Source of the DNA: Chitinophaga pinensis
Lineage (GTDB): Bacteria > Bacteroidota > Bacteroidia > NS11-12g > UBA955
DNA length: 48,371 bases
Direction of reading: 5' to 3'
Assembly (NCBI GenBank): GCA_945865625.1
Contig: CAMBFD010000009.1
Coordinates: 1-48,371 of the forward strand
The translations under genes and the position numbers were made by a program. Shown here piece after piece: positions 8,592 through 17,222 of this stretch. The notes under the pieces are model-generated. The model saw nothing but the letters and a program-made list of their open reading frames with translations, did no database searches and was not told the origin of the DNA. The stretch's first letter is position 1. Each line of letters starts with the position of its first letter.

Positions 8592-9440
8592 ATGGCATTA
8601 GATCAAGTAGATGTAGACGAAATTTATCCCGAAGAAAAAAATATGGGGTTTTTCGATCACATCGATGAACTGCGTAAACATTTGGTAAGAATTGCTTATG
8701 CCGTTTTAATCTCTACGTGTATCGCATTTTATTATGTAGAGAAAATATTTGATGCAGTAATTTTAGCCCCATTTAAAAATGATTTTTGGGGATATAAGTT
8801 CTTCTGCAAGGCAGGACACGCCTTATTGGGAAATAATTCACTTTGTTGGCAAGCACCCGAACTTTCAATGCAAAGCCAACTCATACAAGGTCAGTTTGTC
8901 AGCGCATTTAAAATTGCCTTTGTATTAGGATTTGTGCTTGCTTTTCCTTATATTATCTATCAATTGTGGTCGTTTGTTCGACCTGCATTAAATGTAAAAG
9001 AAGTAAAACGTACCCGAAGAAGTCTTTTTGTGGTTTCTTTGTTATTTTTTACAGGTGTTTTATTCGCATACTTCTTTTTAGTACCCGTAGCAACAAATTT
9101 TTTATTGGGGTATAAATTGAATGTGAATATTCAAAATATCATTACTATTTCAAGTGTTACAGGGTTTGTAACTTTTATGAGCTTGGCAACTGGATTGGTT
9201 TTTGAACTTCCGGTGCTCATTTATATATTGGCAACAATTGGCTTGGTAAATTCGGCATTCTTGAAAAAATATTGGCGCTATGCAGCAGTCATTATTTTCA
9301 TTATTGCTGGTATTGCCACCCCTTCTCCCGATATATTTAGTCAATTGCTCTTAGGAATGCCTTTGATGTTTTTATACGTGGTGGGAATATACATTGCCAA
9401 AAGAGTTGAAAAACGGAAATTAAAAGAAGAAAATGAATAA
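8592..9440 (+). CDS. tatC: Sec-independent protein translocase subunit TatC
   Basis: TatC is the polytopic receptor of twin-arginine translocation, exporting folded proteins. The 282-residue protein has the cytosolic signature GFFDHIDELRKHL at 19-31, six hydrophobic segments, the FVRPALNVKEVKRTRR loop, and ATPSPDIFSQ before the last helices. A long loop containing two or three cysteines (FFCKAGHALL, NSLCW) between helices 1 and 2 is a Bacteroidota-type insertion. No tatA/B lies nearby. It overlaps rpiB by eight bases, so the two genes are translationally coupled. Confidence 0.94.
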   Translation: MALDQVDVDEIYPEEKNMGFFDHIDELRKHLVRIAYAVLISTCIAFYYVEKIFDAVILAPFKNDFWGYKFFCKAGHALLGNNSLCWQAPELSMQSQLIQGQFVSAFKIAFVLGFVLAFPYIIYQLWSFVRPALNVKEVKRTRRSLFVVSLLFFTGVLFAYFFLVPVATNFLLGYKLNVNIQNIITISSVTGFVTFMSLATGLVFELPVLIYILATIGLVNSAFLKKYWRYAAVIIFIIAGIATPSPDIFSQLLLGMPLMFLYVVGIYIAKRVEKRKLKEENE

Positions 9441-9873
9441 TATTAAGATAGCTGTAGGTTCTGACCATGCTGGATTTGACCTAAAAAAAGATTTATTGGT
9501 TTATTTATCTGAAAAAGGATATTCGTTGGAGGACATGGGGCCAAACTCTGCAGACAGTGTTGATTATCCCGATTTTGCTCATAAAGTTGCTTCGAGTGTA
9601 GAAACAAAAACATGTGATTTGGGCATTCTTATCTGCGGAAGTGGCAATGGTGTTTGCATCACTGCAAATAAACATCACGGTGTTCGTGCAGCTTTGGCTT
9701 GGGAACCAGAATTGGCTTCTTTGGCGCGTCAACACAACAATGCCAATGTTATTTGTATCCCTGCGCGATTTGTGAGCCAAGAAAAGGCCTTTCAAATTGT
9801 TGATGCATACCTTGAAAGTGCTTTTGAAGGTGGTCGTCACGAGAATCGTGTTAATAAAATCGAAACTGCTTAA
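9433..9873 (+). CDS. rpiB: Ribose-5-phosphate isomerase B
   Basis: RpiB interconverts ribose 5-phosphate and ribulose 5-phosphate in the pentose phosphate pathway. The 146-residue protein has SDHAG at 10-14, the catalytic CGSGNG at 68-73 with C68, ITANK at 76-80, and NNANVICIPAR. The length is standard. The start overlaps the tatC stop by eight bases, and miaE begins six bases after its stop, so the three form one operon. Confidence 0.95.
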   Translation: MNNIKIAVGSDHAGFDLKKDLLVYLSEKGYSLEDMGPNSADSVDYPDFAHKVASSVETKTCDLGILICGSGNGVCITANKHHGVRAALAWEPELASLARQHNNANVICIPARFVSQEKAFQIVDAYLESAFEGGRHENRVNKIETA

Positions 9874-9879
9874 TTTTCA

Positions 9880-10488
9880 ATGGAAGCCGATGAACTAAGC
9901 AGCGTGAAAATGCTTGGTCTGAAACTGCCAACAGATCCACGCTGGGTAAATATTGCCGAAAAATCAATTCGCGAAATTCTCATTGACCACGCTTTTTGTG
10001 AGCAAAAAGCCGCCACGAATGGAATTTCCCTCATTGTGCGTTATCCCGATAAAGAAAAACTTGTTCAGGAAGTAACACCCCTAGTTGCTGAAGAATGGGG
10101 ACATTTTCGCCGCGTACTCAAAGAACTCGATAAAAGAGGTTTTAAATTGGGGCGTACCCGAAAAGATCAATACGTCATTCAGTTAATGTTGAAGCAGAAA
10201 AAAGGTGATTTTGGCATGCAATTACTCGAACAATTGCTCATTTGTGCCTTAATTGAGGCCAGAAGTTGTGAGCGTTTTAGATTGCTGAGTTTGTATTGCG
10301 CCGAAGAAGAATTGAGAAAGTTCTATCACGAATTTATGGTGTCGGAAGCCGGACATTATCGAATGTTTATTGATCTTGCTAAAACATATTATCCCGAAGA
10401 TGTTGTTAAAAATCGTTGGGAAGAATGGTTGGAAATGGAAGCCGAAATTCTTCAAGGATTAGAACTTCGAGGCGATAGAGTACATTAA
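9880..10488 (+). CDS. miaE: tRNA 2-methylthio-N6-isopentenyladenosine hydroxylase
   Basis: MiaE is a ferritin-like diiron mono-oxygenase that hydroxylates the isoprenoid side chain of ms2i6A37 in tRNAs reading UNN codons, using O2. In this 202-residue protein the expected ligands are visible: E41 in DHAFCEQKAA, E72 and H75 in EEWGHF, E126 in LIEARSCERF, and E156 and H159 in SEAGHY. This E, ExxH, E, ExxH pattern is diagnostic. It requires products of miaA and miaB, neither of which is in the window. It is the last gene of the tatC-rpiB-miaE operon. Confidence 0.92.
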   Translation: MEADELSSVKMLGLKLPTDPRWVNIAEKSIREILIDHAFCEQKAATNGISLIVRYPDKEKLVQEVTPLVAEEWGHFRRVLKELDKRGFKLGRTRKDQYVIQLMLKQKKGDFGMQLLEQLLICALIEARSCERFRLLSLYCAEEELRKFYHEFMVSEAGHYRMFIDLAKTYYPEDVVKNRWEEWLEMEAEILQGLELRGDRVH

Positions 10489-10489
10489 A

Positions 10490-10518
10490 TTGCTTTTCCG
10501 TTTTTTGTCCTATCTTTG
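10490..10518 (+). promoter_or_regulatory. Promoter of the ZIP transporter gene (leaderless)
   Basis: TTG at 10490-10492, an 18-base spacer, then exact TATCTTTG at 10511-10518. Four bases separate it from the ATG at 10523. It starts two bases after the miaE stop. Confidence 0.65.
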
Positions 10519-10522
10519 ACGT

Positions 10523-11350
10523 ATGGATCAAATTATCGCTTATTTTAGTGGTTTATCGCCAATGATGCAAGGACTTTTGGGTTCTACATTCACATGGTTT
10601 GTAACCGCCCTTGGAGCTGCGGTGGTATTTTTCATAAAGGATGTTAAAAAAGGATTCATGGACACCCTTTTGGGCTTCACCGCTGGGGTTATGTTGGCGG
10701 CAAGTTTTTGGAGCCTTTTAAATCCAGCGATTGAAATGGCGCACGCCACTTGGAGCCATCAATGGGCTTGGGTGCCTGTTGCAATTGGATTTTTAGGCGG
10801 TGCCGTATTTTTATTTTCATTAGATCAATTGTTGCCACATTTGCATTTAAATGAGCCTATTGAAAAGTCCGAAGGCGTAAAAACAAATTGGAATCGAACG
10901 GTTTTATTGGTCTTGGCAATTACTTTACACAATATTCCTGAGGGACTTGCCGTAGGGGTGGCATTTGGTGCAGTTGCCGAAGGCATTCCAGGTGCTGATT
11001 TGGCAGGGGCCATTGCTTTAACAATTGGCATTGGAATTCAAGATTTCCCTGAAGGATTGGCAGTTTCTTTGCCACTTCGTAGATTTGGTATGTCTAGAAC
11101 CAAATCGTTTTTATATGGTCAACTTAGTGGTATCGTAGAACCAATTGCAGCCGTTGCCGGTGTTGCATTGGTCATGATTGCTCAAAGCGTTTTACCCTAT
11201 GCTTTGGCTTTTGCCGCAGGTGCCATGATTTATGTTGTTGTAGAAGAAGTAATCCCTGAATCACAAAGCAATGGGCACAATGATAGAGCCACTTTAGGAC
11301 TCATGTTTGGCTTTGTAATTATGATGGCCTTAGATGTGGGACTTGGCTAA
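10523..11350 (+). CDS. ZIP-family divalent metal transporter
   Basis: A 275-residue inner-membrane ZIP transporter for zinc, iron or related divalent cations. Two metal-site helices carry HNIPEG (136-141) and QDFPEG (173-178). In the second motif aspartate replaces the more common asparagine. [13 protein letters not shown] is the histidine-bearing loop, and [12 protein letters not shown] and VVEEVIPES are conserved near the C-terminus. About eight hydrophobic segments are present. It resembles ZupT/GufA-type ZIPs; the metal cannot be told from the sequence. It has its own promoter and no partner gene. Confidence 0.9.
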   Translation: MDQIIAYFSGLSPMMQGLLGSTFTWFVTALGAAVVFFIKDVKKGFMDTLLGFTAGVMLAASFWSLLNPAIEMAHATWSHQWAWVPVAIGFLGGAVFLFSLDQLLPHLHLNEPIEKSEGVKTNWNRTVLLVLAITLHNIPEGLAVGVAFGAVAEGIPGADLAGAIALTIGIGIQDFPEGLAVSLPLRRFGMSRTKSFLYGQLSGIVEPIAAVAGVALVMIAQSVLPYALAFAAGAMIYVVVEEVIPESQSNGHNDRATLGLMFGFVIMMALDVGLG

Positions 11351-11497
11351 GAATTTGCATTTATCATTGCAATTTCGTATCTTATAGTGCCTTTTTTGAA
11401 TGTCGAATCACAAAGTTTTTAAAGCAAATTTGACGAATATGGGGGTGGTGCCTACCTCAGAAGAGATAGTCATTAAATGATTTATAAGAGTTTAATT

Positions 11498-12214
11498 TTA
11501 AAAGAAATACTCTTCAGTTTTCTGGAAATTACCCATGTTGAAATAATATGTAAATCCAAGTTGTAGATTTCCACCACGGAAATTCAATGGGAAAGATTTG
11601 GAATAAAATTCACCTGTTTGAACTTGCATTTCGTGCGAAACGGCGAATGACTGTTGGTAGGTTAAGTTAAATTCGTATCGATTTCCGCTCTCTGTACTTC
11701 CACCCATCGCAAATCCTAAATAGAACATCGGATAAATTTTATTAATTTGTTTTTGGACAATTCTATAATTCGTGTTTTTGTCAACATTATTAAACGTATC
11801 AATTGTGGTCGATGGGAACATATTGTAGTTCACACACACACCAAATTTTTCCATAATGAAATTACTCGTGCTAAATTGTTGTTTGAACGAAAGCCCCAAG
11901 TTTCCGGTTAAGGCCGAAAATCCATTGTTAATTGAAGTATTGTATGCAAGAGTATCATTGTTGATTTTATATCCCTTATTAATAATTCCAACACCAAAAT
12001 GGATGCCTGCAGCTTTATTTAAATCAAAATTACCCACGATGTTAAAATAACCACCAACACGGTTTCTTGTGGTGAAGTTATTTGCAAGTGTATCATTGGT
12101 TGCTGTTTTTGAAATACACACACCGGCAGAAGGGCCAATACTCCAACGACTTTGGGCGCTTACAATTGTGCACAGGCACATGCTAATGAAAAATAAAAAG
12201 GATTTGTTTTGCAT
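11498..12214 (-). CDS. Predicted outer-membrane beta-barrel protein, unknown function
   Basis: A 238-residue secreted protein. A signal peptide (MQNKSFLFFISMCLCTIVSAQ) ends in the SAQ site common in Bacteroidota. The rest is alternating aromatic/polar beta-strand sequence: WSIGPSAGVCISK, GYFNIVGNFDLNK, LGLSFKQQF, and a last strand LQLGFTYYFNM. This is typical of PorT-like or OmpA-type barrels. Function and ligand are not recognisable. An exact -7 box lies just upstream, divergent from the acyl-CoA reductase gene. Confidence 0.7.
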   Translation of the reverse strand: MQNKSFLFFISMCLCTIVSAQSRWSIGPSAGVCISKTATNDTLANNFTTRNRVGGYFNIVGNFDLNKAAGIHFGVGIINKGYKINNDTLAYNTSINNGFSALTGNLGLSFKQQFSTSNFIMEKFGVCVNYNMFPSTTIDTFNNVDKNTNYRIVQKQINKIYPMFYLGFAMGGSTESGNRYEFNLTYQQSFAVSHEMQVQTGEFYSKSFPLNFRGGNLQLGFTYYFNMGNFQKTEEYFF

Positions 12215-12220
12215 TTTCTA

Positions 12221-12228
12221 CAAAATTA
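12221..12228 (-). promoter_or_regulatory. -7 box of the outer-membrane protein gene
   Basis: Minus strand TAATTTTG, an exact TAnnTTTG match, six bases before the ATG at 12214. The -33 element is not clear. Confidence 0.45.
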
Positions 12229-12283
12229 ACGCTAAAGTGAGCAAAATGTTACATAGTTCAAAAATGAAAATCAAAATAACCCG

Positions 12284-12291
12284 TATTTTTG
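12284..12291 (+). promoter_or_regulatory. -7 box of the acyl-CoA reductase gene
   Basis: Exact TATTTTTG, seven bases before the ATG at 12299. No clear TTG at -33. Confidence 0.45.
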
Positions 12292-12298
12292 TAAAATA

Positions 12299-13318
12299 AT
12301 GGGATTTCAAAAAACAGCATTGGTGGCATTGCGAGAATCGTTAATTGGTTTTTCTACGAATGAAGAATGGTTGTCGCACATTTATAAGGCACAGATTCAC
12401 AACCAATGGTTTGAAGAAAAACAAATCCATTTGGCTTTGAACAATTGGTTGGATGCTTTAAGCGATGCAAACATAAATCAATGGCTTGGTGCTTATGAAT
12501 TGCCCACCGTAGTTCACAATCTCAGGCTTGGTGTTATTATGGCAGGGAATATTCCTTTGGTTGGTTTGCACGACCTCATCATTGGTGTGCTTACGGGATA
12601 TAAATTGGTTGCTAAAATGTCATCTGTTGATGAAGTTTTACCTAAATTCTGGTTGAAAAAAGCAGGTGAAATTGATCCAATTTGGAACAATCAAATTGAA
12701 TATTCCGAGAATTTCAAGAATCTAGATGCGGCCATTGCCACAGGGAGCAACAATTCTGCTCGTTATTTTGAATATTATTTCAGAAATATTCCACATATCC
12801 TTAGAAAAAACAGAAACAGTGTTGCGGTTTTAACTGGAACAGAATCGGAAGAGGAACTCATTGCGTTTGGGCATGATGTTTTTGATTTTTATGGGCTTGG
12901 CTGCAGAAATGTAACAAAAGTATATTTGCCTGCCGGATATGCTTTTAAAACGCTTTTCGATGTTTGGGAAAAGCACCATTCTGAAGTTGCGTTCCACAAT
13001 AAATACGTTAACAATTATAATTATCATAAAGCTTTGTTGCTTATGAACTTGGATCCACACATTGACGCTGGGTATATTCTCATGAAAGAAAGGACTCAAT
13101 TGTATTCTCCTGTTGGAATGTTGAACTATGAATTTTATTCAGACATTGAAAATTTGGGTGTTGAAATTGATTTAATGAAAGATCATATTCAGTGCGTGGT
13201 GAGTATAGATCAACGGATTTCAGATTTAACGCTCGGTCAAACCCAATGCCCTAAGCTGAACGACTATGCAGATGGCATCGACACAATGCAATGGGCTTTA
13301 GATTCAATCAAAATTTAA
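12299..13318 (+). CDS. LuxC-like acyl-CoA reductase
   Basis: A 339-residue member of the LuxC acyl-CoA reductase family (aldehyde-dehydrogenase-like fold), which reduces acyl-CoA or acyl-protein thioesters to aldehydes with NAD(P)H. Characteristic parts are VIMAGNIPLVGLHDL (79-93), AIATGSNNSARYFEYYF and NRNSVAVLTG. The probable catalytic cysteine is C202 in YGLGCRNVTKVY. No luxE/luxD-like acyl-transferase or luciferase gene is adjacent, so bioluminescence is not implied. It converges on the arginase gene with a single base between their stops. The substrate is unknown. Confidence 0.8.
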   Translation: MGFQKTALVALRESLIGFSTNEEWLSHIYKAQIHNQWFEEKQIHLALNNWLDALSDANINQWLGAYELPTVVHNLRLGVIMAGNIPLVGLHDLIIGVLTGYKLVAKMSSVDEVLPKFWLKKAGEIDPIWNNQIEYSENFKNLDAAIATGSNNSARYFEYYFRNIPHILRKNRNSVAVLTGTESEEELIAFGHDVFDFYGLGCRNVTKVYLPAGYAFKTLFDVWEKHHSEVAFHNKYVNNYNYHKALLLMNLDPHIDAGYILMKERTQLYSPVGMLNYEFYSDIENLGVEIDLMKDHIQCVVSIDQRISDLTLGQTQCPKLNDYADGIDTMQWALDSIKI

Positions 13319-13319
13319 C

Positions 13320-14267
13320 CTAGTCAACAAAAGAATCTTGAATTAACTTACAAATGGCGGTTGCCATTTCATTGTTTGATTCTAAAGTTGGATTTATTTC
13401 TGTGAATTCCAATGTTTTAACCTTTGGATTGTTCCATACATAATGCAGTAACTCTTGAGCTTGATCAAGTTTAAGTCCATTTTTCACAGGGGTGCCCGTT
13501 CCTTCTGAAATTTCAGGGTCAAGGCTATCAACATCAAAACTTAAATAAATCTGATTTACCGATTGAATGGTTGTAAATGCGTTTTCAATTGCCCAAGAGA
13601 TTCCTTTTTCGTGAACTTCATTTGCAGTAATTACGTGGATTCCTAAATCTTGTGTTAATTTTATTTCAGCATCTTCAAAACTTCTAATTCCAATAAATAC
13701 AATATTTTGAGATTTGAAATTTTGAATTTGATCGTTGTTTTTGAGCGCTTTAATTCTCTCCCACAATTCAATTGTAGTGGCATCTAAATCGTTCACTTGA
13801 TTTTGTAAATTATCGCAGTTCAACGCGGTATTCAAGGCCATCCCATGGATATTTCCAGAGGGTGTTGTATATGGTGAATGCAAATCTAAATGTGCATCAA
13901 TCCAAATAATGCCTGAATTTTCTGTGCCAAAATATCTCGAAAAACCCGCAAGTCCTCCAACTGCATTGCTATGATCACCACTTAGAATAATTGGGGTTTT
14001 ATTTAATTCCAATTGATTGTAAACCAATTCGGCATGTTTTTCTTGATGGCGAATGAATGGAATTGCCCTTTTTAAATATTTAGGCATTGGAGTTTTTTCA
14101 TTTTCATCAATTTCTTGGGGAACAGAGAAAACACTAAATTGATTAAATGGATGACTTTTGGAATTCTTACAAACGTTTAAAAGAGATGACGGTCCTTCTG
14201 AAGTTCCTTGTATTCCTGCTCCGTATTCCCACGCTGTTATTATAATACACTGATTTGAATCCTTCAT
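13320..14267 (-). CDS. Arginase-family ureohydrolase
   Basis: A 315-residue binuclear-manganese ureohydrolase. Metal-ligand motifs are SGDHS (H99), WIDAHLDLH (D124, H126, D128) and SFDVDSLDPE near residue 225. The SGNIHG segment matches arginase better than agmatinase or formimidoylglutamase, but related hydrolases cannot be excluded. A longer frame starts with a TTG codon at 14291. I prefer the ATG at 14267, because a TTG, 18 bases and AAATTTCG (a poor but well-spaced promoter) overlap that TTG start. It would release urea and ornithine from arginine. Confidence 0.82.
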   Translation of the reverse strand: MKDSNQCIIITAWEYGAGIQGTSEGPSSLLNVCKNSKSHPFNQFSVFSVPQEIDENEKTPMPKYLKRAIPFIRHQEKHAELVYNQLELNKTPIILSGDHSNAVGGLAGFSRYFGTENSGIIWIDAHLDLHSPYTTPSGNIHGMALNTALNCDNLQNQVNDLDATTIELWERIKALKNNDQIQNFKSQNIVFIGIRSFEDAEIKLTQDLGIHVITANEVHEKGISWAIENAFTTIQSVNQIYLSFDVDSLDPEISEGTGTPVKNGLKLDQAQELLHYVWNNPKVKTLEFTEINPTLESNNEMATAICKLIQDSFVD

Positions 14268-14420
14268 ATACCGAAATTTGGTTTTAGGCAATTATAACAA
14301 TTGTTTGCTGAAAATCCTATTTTGATTTTCCATTTTTAGTAAATGGGAGTGTTTTTTTAGCGAAAATGAGAATCAATAATAAATTGAAAATGAATGGATT
14401 GGGTGGCGTTTTTGAGCGAC

Positions 14421-16100
14421 TTACTTTCGTGCCCAAATAACATATCCACTTACATGTTGAAAATCTTTAAATTTTTGATAAAACGACTCATCTCCCTTGA
14501 AATTATTCTTAGTGATCACATACATTTCTTGTTTATTGTTGGGATTATGAGCATGGAGTCTTCTTGATTCCTGCTTTGGATAAATAACCGATTCATCTAA
14601 TGAATTCTCTGGTATTAGTCCTTCAAAATCTTTAGGCTTTAATTCAGCATAATAATACAATGCATAGGTTTTATAGCCCCAAGTTTCGATAAACTTTCCA
14701 TTCTTTCGGTATACTTTAATGGTGTTTGTGATTTGTCCTTGAAGAGCATTTGCAACAGCGGGTAGCAAAGTGAAATACGTAACCAATGCAACTGTTCCCG
14801 ATAACACATAAAGATAAATGGGGTTTGGTTTTTTACCAAAGAACGACATGCCAATCCATGGAACAAACCAAAAAGTAAATAGGGTAGCCGGAATGAGGGT
14901 TAGCCAATTCCATTTTTCAGAAGACAAGAGAATTGCGCTTGAAAATGCATCCATTTTACTTAAAAGCGCCATCGGAACTGGTCTGATAATAGCGATTAAT
15001 GGAATTGCCCATAGTGCTATCATTAAAGCTGATCCAACAAAAAACAGGGGAATATTTAACCAATAATGGAATTTACCACGGTTTGTATAAATCAGATAAA
15101 CTTGGTAAGCACCAAAATAGGTGAGTGGCCACCAACAAAGGCTGCTGTAATGAATGATTTTGGTTGTTGCAATACTAAAAATGATGAGCACTATCCAAAA
15201 CAATGATCTCATAAATAGATGCCAAATATCTACGTTTCTATCTTGCACAATGTTACCAACCAAATGTGGCATCGCCAATATTGCAGATGGAAAACACAAC
15301 ACAAGTAGCACAATAATATGGTAAAACCAAGGTTGATTATGGTCAGGAATTTGTCCTTTAAACAAAGTGACTTGATATTCTAAAAAATGCTTAAAAAATT
15401 CTTGTCCATTGGCTTGTATTAATGGCACAATCCAAAAGGCCAAAACTGCAAAGAAACCTATGAAAAAGAGGAATATCTTCCCATTGAAAATTTCATACCA
15501 TTTAGACCTGAAGATTGTAGTTGCTAAAACCACCAATCCCATAATTAATAAAGCCACTGGTCCTTTTGTTAGAACAGCCAACCCTAAAAATATCCCAGAC
15601 ATTAAATAATAAATGTGGGCCCTTTCTTCGTTGATTCCGGCCTGAGAAATTTGATACCATTTGTAAATAGAAAGGAAAATAAATAAATTGAAAACTGGGT
15701 CGATGATGCCAGATTTCCAATAAATAAATGGAGCGAAGGAAAACAAAATGGCAATGGCCCAAAATGTTCCGAGCATTCTCTTACCGGCTTGAGATCCTAT
15801 ATGGTAAACCAAGTTTACAGAAATAATTCCAGCCAAAACATTTGGCAGTTTTAAAATCCATGCATGGTTTCCTCCAATCTGAATTCCAATAGATTGCAAC
15901 CAAATAAAAAGTGGTGGTTTTTCCCAGAACGGTTCAAATCCTACTTGTGTATAAAGCCAATTGTTTGTGAGAACCATCTCTCGCGCACTTTCGGCAAAAT
16001 TTAGCTCATCCCAATCGAACAAAGGGATGTAATTTAAACCAAGCATCAACAAAAAAGCAGCAATGATTGTAAAAACGAGGTGAACTTGAAATTTATGCAT
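14421..16100 (-). CDS. ArnT-like membrane glycosyltransferase (GT39/GT83 type)
   Basis: A 559-residue polytopic glycosyltransferase that uses a polyprenyl-phosphate sugar donor. The first periplasmic loop has FDWDELNFAESAREM with the acidic catalytic D31-E32, followed by FEPFWEKPPLFIWL, classic for ArnT/PMT-like enzymes. Roughly twelve hydrophobic segments follow, then a soluble C-terminal region of about 120 residues. Its start overlaps the PAP2 gene by eight bases. A lipid-A or surface-glycan modification is a reasonable inference; the sugar and acceptor are unknown. Confidence 0.85.
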   Translation of the reverse strand: MHKFQVHLVFTIIAAFLLMLGLNYIPLFDWDELNFAESAREMVLTNNWLYTQVGFEPFWEKPPLFIWLQSIGIQIGGNHAWILKLPNVLAGIISVNLVYHIGSQAGKRMLGTFWAIAILFSFAPFIYWKSGIIDPVFNLFIFLSIYKWYQISQAGINEERAHIYYLMSGIFLGLAVLTKGPVALLIMGLVVLATTIFRSKWYEIFNGKIFLFFIGFFAVLAFWIVPLIQANGQEFFKHFLEYQVTLFKGQIPDHNQPWFYHIIVLLVLCFPSAILAMPHLVGNIVQDRNVDIWHLFMRSLFWIVLIIFSIATTKIIHYSSLCWWPLTYFGAYQVYLIYTNRGKFHYWLNIPLFFVGSALMIALWAIPLIAIIRPVPMALLSKMDAFSSAILLSSEKWNWLTLIPATLFTFWFVPWIGMSFFGKKPNPIYLYVLSGTVALVTYFTLLPAVANALQGQITNTIKVYRKNGKFIETWGYKTYALYYYAELKPKDFEGLIPENSLDESVIYPKQESRRLHAHNPNNKQEMYVITKNNFKGDESFYQKFKDFQHVSGYVIWARK

Positions 16101-16713
16101 GTTGATAATTTGATTTTAGCTGCTTATTGAACCAAGGGTAAGAATATCCCGCAAAATAAAAGAAAGCATTTGATATTACGCAACCCGAAATGATATCTTC
16201 TATGCTATGTTGGCCTAAATAGATACGGCTGTAGGCAACCATAAATGCACTAAAAATGCCGATAAATAGGAAAAGGTGTTTTTTTGAGTTTTCAGGGATA
16301 GCCAATAATATCATTCCCGTGGCAAAAAATGCGGCAGAGGTATGTCCACTCGGAAAGGCTTGGAAATGTTTAAGTACTTCTCCGTCGATATTTCTTATTT
16401 CTGTCCCGAATTTTTCAATAGGTCGAGGTAAATTTAACAATACTTTTATACCTTGTACTGTCAATGCCTCCATTCCAAAAACAAGAGAAAACCAAAGGCT
16501 CATGCGCCAATTCTTTATTGTTAAAAGTAAAATACCAATCACAATTGCAGGCCATTCAGCCCAAATGGTATAGTTTTTGAAGTAACTATCTAGAATTCTT
16601 TGATTTAAATGATGAATGGATAATGTAAGCGTATCAAAACCCAGCAAAATGGCAGCAATGCCAATAAGAATAGCTACAATTAGGTTGGTATATACGTACA
16701 ATCGATAATTCAT
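16093..16713 (-). CDS. PAP2-family membrane phosphatase
   Basis: A roughly 206-residue integral-membrane phosphatase with all three PAP2 motifs: K90 to R97-P98 in KVLLNLPRP, PSGHTSAAF at 121-129, and SRIYLGQHSIEDII. Substrates in this family are lipid phosphates such as undecaprenyl diphosphate, lipid A or phosphatidate. A GTG at 16722 opens the frame three codons earlier. I choose the ATG at 16713 because the -7 box TATATTTG ends exactly at 16722. Overlap with the glycosyltransferase suggests joint work on polyprenyl-phosphate or lipid A chemistry. Confidence 0.88.
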   Translation of the reverse strand: MNYRLYVYTNLIVAILIGIAAILLGFDTLTLSIHHLNQRILDSYFKNYTIWAEWPAIVIGILLLTIKNWRMSLWFSLVFGMEALTVQGIKVLLNLPRPIEKFGTEIRNIDGEVLKHFQAFPSGHTSAAFFATGMILLAIPENSKKHLFLFIGIFSAFMVAYSRIYLGQHSIEDIISGCVISNAFFYFAGYSYPWFNKQLKSNYQHA

Positions 16714-16721
16714 TATGTTCA

Positions 16722-16729
16722 CAAATATA
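16722..16729 (-). promoter_or_regulatory. -7 box of the PAP2-glycosyltransferase operon
   Basis: Minus strand TATATTTG, an exact match, eight bases before the ATG at 16713 and overlapping the alternative GTG start at 16722. The -33 region has no clear TTG. Confidence 0.45.
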
Positions 16730-16753
16730 ATTACAACTTAATGTTATAATATT

Positions 16754-16782
16754 TTGATTTTTCAATAGAATTGATTTCTTTG
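16754..16782 (+). promoter_or_regulatory. Possible promoter of the START-like gene
   Basis: TTG at 16754-16756, 18 bases, then TTTCTTTG at 16775-16782 (T instead of A at the second position). This gives a leader of about 36 bases. The spacing is right but the box is imperfect. Confidence 0.35.
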
Positions 16783-16823
16783 CAAAGAATAACATAAAAT
16801 TCATCCAAAATTAAAAATCTCAA

Positions 16824-17222
16824 ATGGCTACAGACGCAAATACACGATCAAAAATAGAATTAGAATATTCTTTGCGATCTTCTCCTCAAATTTTATTTCA
16901 ATATATCTCTAATCCTTCAGGATTGCAAAGTTGGTTTGCCGACCATGTAGACATTATTGGGGGTTCTCGTTACAGATTTAGCTGGAATGATGGCACAGAG
17001 TACTTTGCTAAAATTGTTAAAAATGTTCCCAATAAATATGTTCGTTTTATCATTGAAGATACTTTGGAAAATGAGTTTATGGAATTTCGAATAGAACAAG
17101 ATGCAATTACCGGCGATGTTGAATTGGTAATTACAGAATTTGTGAATTTCGATGAAGCTGAAATGGCTGCCTCTATTTGGGATGTAGCAGTTGAAAACCT
17201 TTGCAGTATTATTGGAGCCTAA
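16824..17222 (+). CDS. START-like (SRPBCC/AHSA1-type) domain protein
   Basis: A 132-residue single-domain protein of the START-like helix-grip fold found across Bacteroidota. The N-terminal KIELEYSLRSSPQILFQYISNPSGLQSWFAD is the typical opening of this group, with GGSRYRFSW and a C-terminal helix containing WDVAVENLCSIIG. It has no signal peptide, so it is probably cytoplasmic. The fold binds small hydrophobic ligands in other families, but no ligand is known here. A repeat array follows the stop codon directly. Confidence 0.8.
   Translation: MATDANTRSKIELEYSLRSSPQILFQYISNPSGLQSWFADHVDIIGGSRYRFSWNDGTEYFAKIVKNVPNKYVRFIIEDTLENEFMEFRIEQDAITGDVELVITEFVNFDEAEMAASIWDVAVENLCSIIGA

Noticed and set aside
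12299-13318. Bioluminescence operon
   Set aside because: Only a LuxC-like gene is present; no luciferase or LuxD/E genes in the window.
14268-14291. Longer N-terminus of the arginase from a TTG start
   Set aside because: The ATG at 14267 gives the normal family length, and the promoter-like element overlaps the TTG.
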